From: Actinomycetes bacterium
GTDB lineage: Bacteria > Actinomycetota > Actinomycetes > Streptosporangiales > Streptosporangiaceae
Length of the DNA stretch: 64,000 nt
Assembly: GCA_021792855.1 (NCBI GenBank)
Contig: JAJYTW010000001.1
Coordinates: forward strand, 1 to 64,000
Direction: 5' to 3'
Below, in pieces: positions 61,851-64,000 of the stretch (the stretch's first letter is position 1; every line of letters begins with the position of its first letter). A program made the position numbers and the translations under genes. A model generated the notes under the pieces. The model saw only the letters and a list, made by a program, of their open reading frames with translations, did no database searches and was not told the DNA's origin.

Positions 61851-62363
61851 GTGGTATTCGATGTCGTTATAGAGATCCCTAAGGGTCAGCGCAACAAGTA
61901 CGAGATGGATCACGAGACCGGCCGGATCCGGCTGGACCGGATGCTTTTCACCTCGACCAGGTACCCGGCCGATTACGGGTTCATCGAGCACACGTTGGCC
62001 GGCGACGGCGATCCGCTGGACGCGCTGGTCCTGCTGGACGAGCCCACGTTTCCCGGCTGCCTGATCTACTGCCGGGCGATCGGGATGTTCCGGATGCGCG
62101 ATGAGAAGGGCGCCGACGACAAGGTGCTCTGCGTTCCGGCCACCGATCCGCGGATGGCGCACCTGACCGACATCGAGGACGTCCCGGAGTACGACCGACT
62201 GGAAATTCAGCACTTCTTCGAGGTGTACAAGGCGCTCGAGCCTGGTAAGGAAGTCGAGGCCGCGAAGTGGGTGGGGAGGCAAGCCGCCGATGATGAGATC
62301 GAGGCATGCCGGCAGCGGCTCGCGCGGGCCGAGGGCCGGGCGGAGGACTCTGGTGACGGCTGA
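61851..62363 (+). CDS. ppa: Inorganic pyrophosphatase (family I)
   Basis: Hydrolyses PPi, pulling biosynthetic reactions forward. The active-site strand is [13 protein letters not shown], the metal-binding signature is [11 protein letters not shown], and [11 protein letters not shown] follows. 170 residues. The GTG at 61851 has AGGAG 8 nt upstream, giving a short leader from a possible TACGTT at 61828. The last 11 nt overlap the Crp-like gene. Confidence 0.95.
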   Translation: MVFDVVIEIPKGQRNKYEMDHETGRIRLDRMLFTSTRYPADYGFIEHTLAGDGDPLDALVLLDEPTFPGCLIYCRAIGMFRMRDEKGADDKVLCVPATDPRMAHLTDIEDVPEYDRLEIQHFFEVYKALEPGKEVEAAKWVGRQAADDEIEACRQRLARAEGRAEDSGDG

Positions 62364-63156
62364 CCGGTCGTCCGCCGCCCGGCCGGCGGACGACCCAGCG
62401 CGACCCGCCAGCGACGTGCCGCGATCCGGCGAGGCCGGGGCCGGCGCGGAGACCAGGCCGACCCGGCCGCTCAGCGACGCCGAGGCGCTTGGCCTGCGCA
62501 ACGAACCGCTGCTGCGGGACCTGAACGAGGACGACGCGATCACGATCCGGCCGCACGTCCAGGTGACCGCCCTGCAACGGGGCGATCGGCTGTACGGTCA
62601 GGGCGATCTCGGTGACCGGCTCTACGTGGTGATCGACGGCAAGGTCAAGCTCACCAGGACCGCGCCGGACGGCCGGGAGGTCCTGGTCCGGGTGGAGGGG
62701 CCGGGCGGCATGTTCGGCGAGCTTGCCATGTTCGACCCCGAACTGCGGACCGCCACGGCGACCGCGGTAACCGACGCGACGCTGGCCGGTCTGGCGCACG
62801 AGGACTTCCGGCAGGTGCTCGAGACCCGTCCCGGCGTGGCGATGCACATGCTGAAGGCGCTCGCGCAGCGACTGCGCGAGGTGACCGAGACCAACACGAA
62901 CCTGATCTTCACCGACGTGCCCGGCCGGGTCGCCAAGGCGCTGCTCGAACTCGGCGACCGGTTCGGCGTCGAGCAGGACGACGGAATCCTGGTCAGCCAC
63001 GACCTAACCCAGGAGGAACTCGCCCAGCTTGTCGGCGCCTCCCGCGAGACGGTGAACAAGGCGCTCGCCGACTTCGCGACCCGGGGCTGGATCCAGCTTT
63101 CCGCCAAGTCGGTGCTGCTGCTCGACCCCGACCGGCTCCGGCGCCGGGCCAGGTAG
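62353..63156 (+). CDS. Crp/Fnr-family transcriptional regulator
   Basis: A disordered Arg/Ala/Asp-rich N-terminal extension of about 45 residues is followed by a cyclic-nucleotide-binding fold ([21 protein letters not shown] to FRQVLETRP) and a winged helix with [27 protein letters not shown]. The phosphate cassette [19 protein letters not shown] keeps the Glu and Arg that bind cAMP. 267 residues. GTG at 62353 has CGGAGG 6 nt upstream and overlaps ppa by 11 nt. In mycobacteria a Crp homologue has the same general layout but lies elsewhere; target genes unknown. Confidence 0.88.
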   Translation: MTADRSSAARPADDPARPASDVPRSGEAGAGAETRPTRPLSDAEALGLRNEPLLRDLNEDDAITIRPHVQVTALQRGDRLYGQGDLGDRLYVVIDGKVKLTRTAPDGREVLVRVEGPGGMFGELAMFDPELRTATATAVTDATLAGLAHEDFRQVLETRPGVAMHMLKALAQRLREVTETNTNLIFTDVPGRVAKALLELGDRFGVEQDDGILVSHDLTQEELAQLVGASRETVNKALADFATRGWIQLSAKSVLLLDPDRLRRRAR

Positions 63157-63183
63157 GCCCGGACGCTACCTGGCGAACCGGAA

Positions 63184-64000
63184 TCAGCCGGAATCCCGCG
63201 GCCTGCCGAAGCCGTCCGGAAGCTCGCCAAGCTCGCCCAGGTAGGCGAGCTGAGCCCGGACCGAGTACTCGGCGACCTGCCACAGCGCCCGGTCCACGTC
63301 GGCGTACACGCGGGCCACGATCTCGGCCGCCGACCGGTCCCCGGCCGCCAGCGCGGCCCTGATCTCGGCGAGTCGCTCCGCGCGATGCGTTAGGTAGTAA
63401 TCGAGGGTTCCCGCCGGGTCGGCGAGCAGCGGTCCGTGACCCGGCAGCAGCGTCGCGAGCGGCGCGCTGTCGGCCAAGGTCCGGAGCCGGTCCAGCGAAG
63501 CCAGGTAGTCGCGCAGGCTGCCGTCGCCAGCGATCACGGTGGTGCCTCGGCCGAGCACCGTGTCGCCGGTCAGCACGGCCCGGTCGGCCCGCAGGTACAG
63601 GCTCACCGAGTCGGCCGTGTGACCGGGCGTGCCCAGCACCTCGATCTCGCAGCCGCCGTCGGTGACCACCGTGCCGGGCGGCAGGCCCTCGCTGCCCAAC
63701 CGGAACGCCGGATCGACCGCGCGGACGCCGGCCCCGGTCAGGCGGGCCAGGGTGCGGGCGCCGGCCGAGTGATCGAGATGACCGTGGGTGAGGATGATCG
63801 CCGCGATCCGCTGCCCGGCGCGCTCGGCGGTCGCGCGCACCCGCAGCAGATGCGCCTCGTCATCCGGCCCGGGATCCACCACGACCGCGGTAGTCGAGCC
63901 AGGCTCGGCGATCAGGTAGCTGTTGGTGCCGTCCAGCGTCATCGGGGATGGGTTGGGCGCGAGCACGCAGCGCGCCCGCGCGGTGCCCGAGCCGTCGATC
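63184..64000 (-). CDS. MBL-fold metallohydrolase (start outside window)
   Basis: Metallo-beta-lactamase-fold hydrolase of the LACTB2-like/RNase-type subgroup. The core opens with APNPSPMTLDGTNSYLI, and the zinc motif is THGHLDHSAGA, with further ligands in GTPGHTADSV, LTGDTVLG and LLPGHGPLL. A GTG at 63966 could be the start, but the frame continues to the window edge with plausible sequence, so the gene is probably cut. Substrate unknown. It converges on the Crp-like gene. Confidence 0.85.
   Translation of the reverse strand, partial: IDGSGTARARCVLAPNPSPMTLDGTNSYLIAEPGSTTAVVVDPGPDDEAHLLRVRATAERAGQRIAAIILTHGHLDHSAGARTLARLTGAGVRAVDPAFRLGSEGLPPGTVVTDGGCEIEVLGTPGHTADSVSLYLRADRAVLTGDTVLGRGTTVIAGDGSLRDYLASLDRLRTLADSAPLATLLPGHGPLLADPAGTLDYYLTHRAERLAEIRAALAAGDRSAAEIVARVYADVDRALWQVAEYSVRAQLAYLGELGELPDGFGRPRDSG

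Overview
The window is chromosomal DNA from a high-GC actinobacterium, roughly 70 percent G+C or more. Evidence for this is the gene content (HspR next to dnaJ, Lsr2, ClpC, DUF3151, DUF2516, DUF3180, DUF2342, NrtR), the frequent GTG and TTG starts, and a gene order that closely parallels Mycobacterium and Streptomyces. The genus cannot be fixed from the sequence alone. I see no rRNA, tRNA, CRISPR array, insertion sequence or prophage. About 59 protein genes are supported, two of them cut by the window edges.

Layout. 0-5.2 kb: the heat-shock genes grpE (partial), dnaJ, hspR and then clpB. 5.2-8.6 kb: a TPR-like protein and a very large NYN-domain protein with a repetitive low-complexity body. 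8.8-14.7 kb: pyrE, fba, an orphan AbiEi/nuclease-like protein, an aldo/keto reductase, DUF3151 and purA. 14.7-18.6 kb: an unusual three-gene operon made of a sulfotransferase, a DHA2-type exporter fused to an arylsulfate sulfotransferase propeller, and a 59-residue lipoprotein. 19.0-24.1 kb: purD, purB, purC and a MurA. 24.1-26.7 kb: HisC/Pat aminotransferase, NrtR and a macro-domain protein. 26.8-29.9 kb: BlaI/M56 pair, AlaX, DUF2516 and an XRE regulator with a clear operator. 29.9-33.2 kb: asparaginase, BKACE, dtd and a TIM-barrel isomerase.

33.3-43.3 kb: radA, a membrane protein and mutY (without the disA gene usually found here), then clpC, lsr2, two unrecognised small genes, a gene-poor and partly AT-richer 1.2 kb stretch, and an NlpC/P60 hydrolase. 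43.3-57.3 kb: a long minus-strand cofactor operon read as ftsH, folE, an MprF-like protein, folP, folB, folK, DUF3180, DUF2520, panC (degenerate), nadB, nadC, coaX and lysS. 57.5-61.7 kb: hpt, tilS, a DUF2342 metalloprotease and dacB. 61.8-64 kb: ppa, a Crp-like regulator and a partial metallo-beta-lactamase-fold protein.

How it fits together. Protein quality control (GrpE/DnaJ/ClpB, ClpC, FtsH) brackets nucleotide, folate, NAD and CoA synthesis. Many genes carry a TANNNT-like hexamer ending 6-8 nt before the start codon, which predicts widespread leaderless mRNAs. Several hairpins overlap stop codons of convergent genes and look like bidirectional terminators. The strongest candidate for an undescribed system is the sulfotransferase, exporter-ASST fusion and mini-lipoprotein operon. 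Other notable points are the absence of disA, the degenerate PanC, tandem ClgR-like boxes beside a 20-bp hairpin upstream of clpC, and the prion-like NYN protein.
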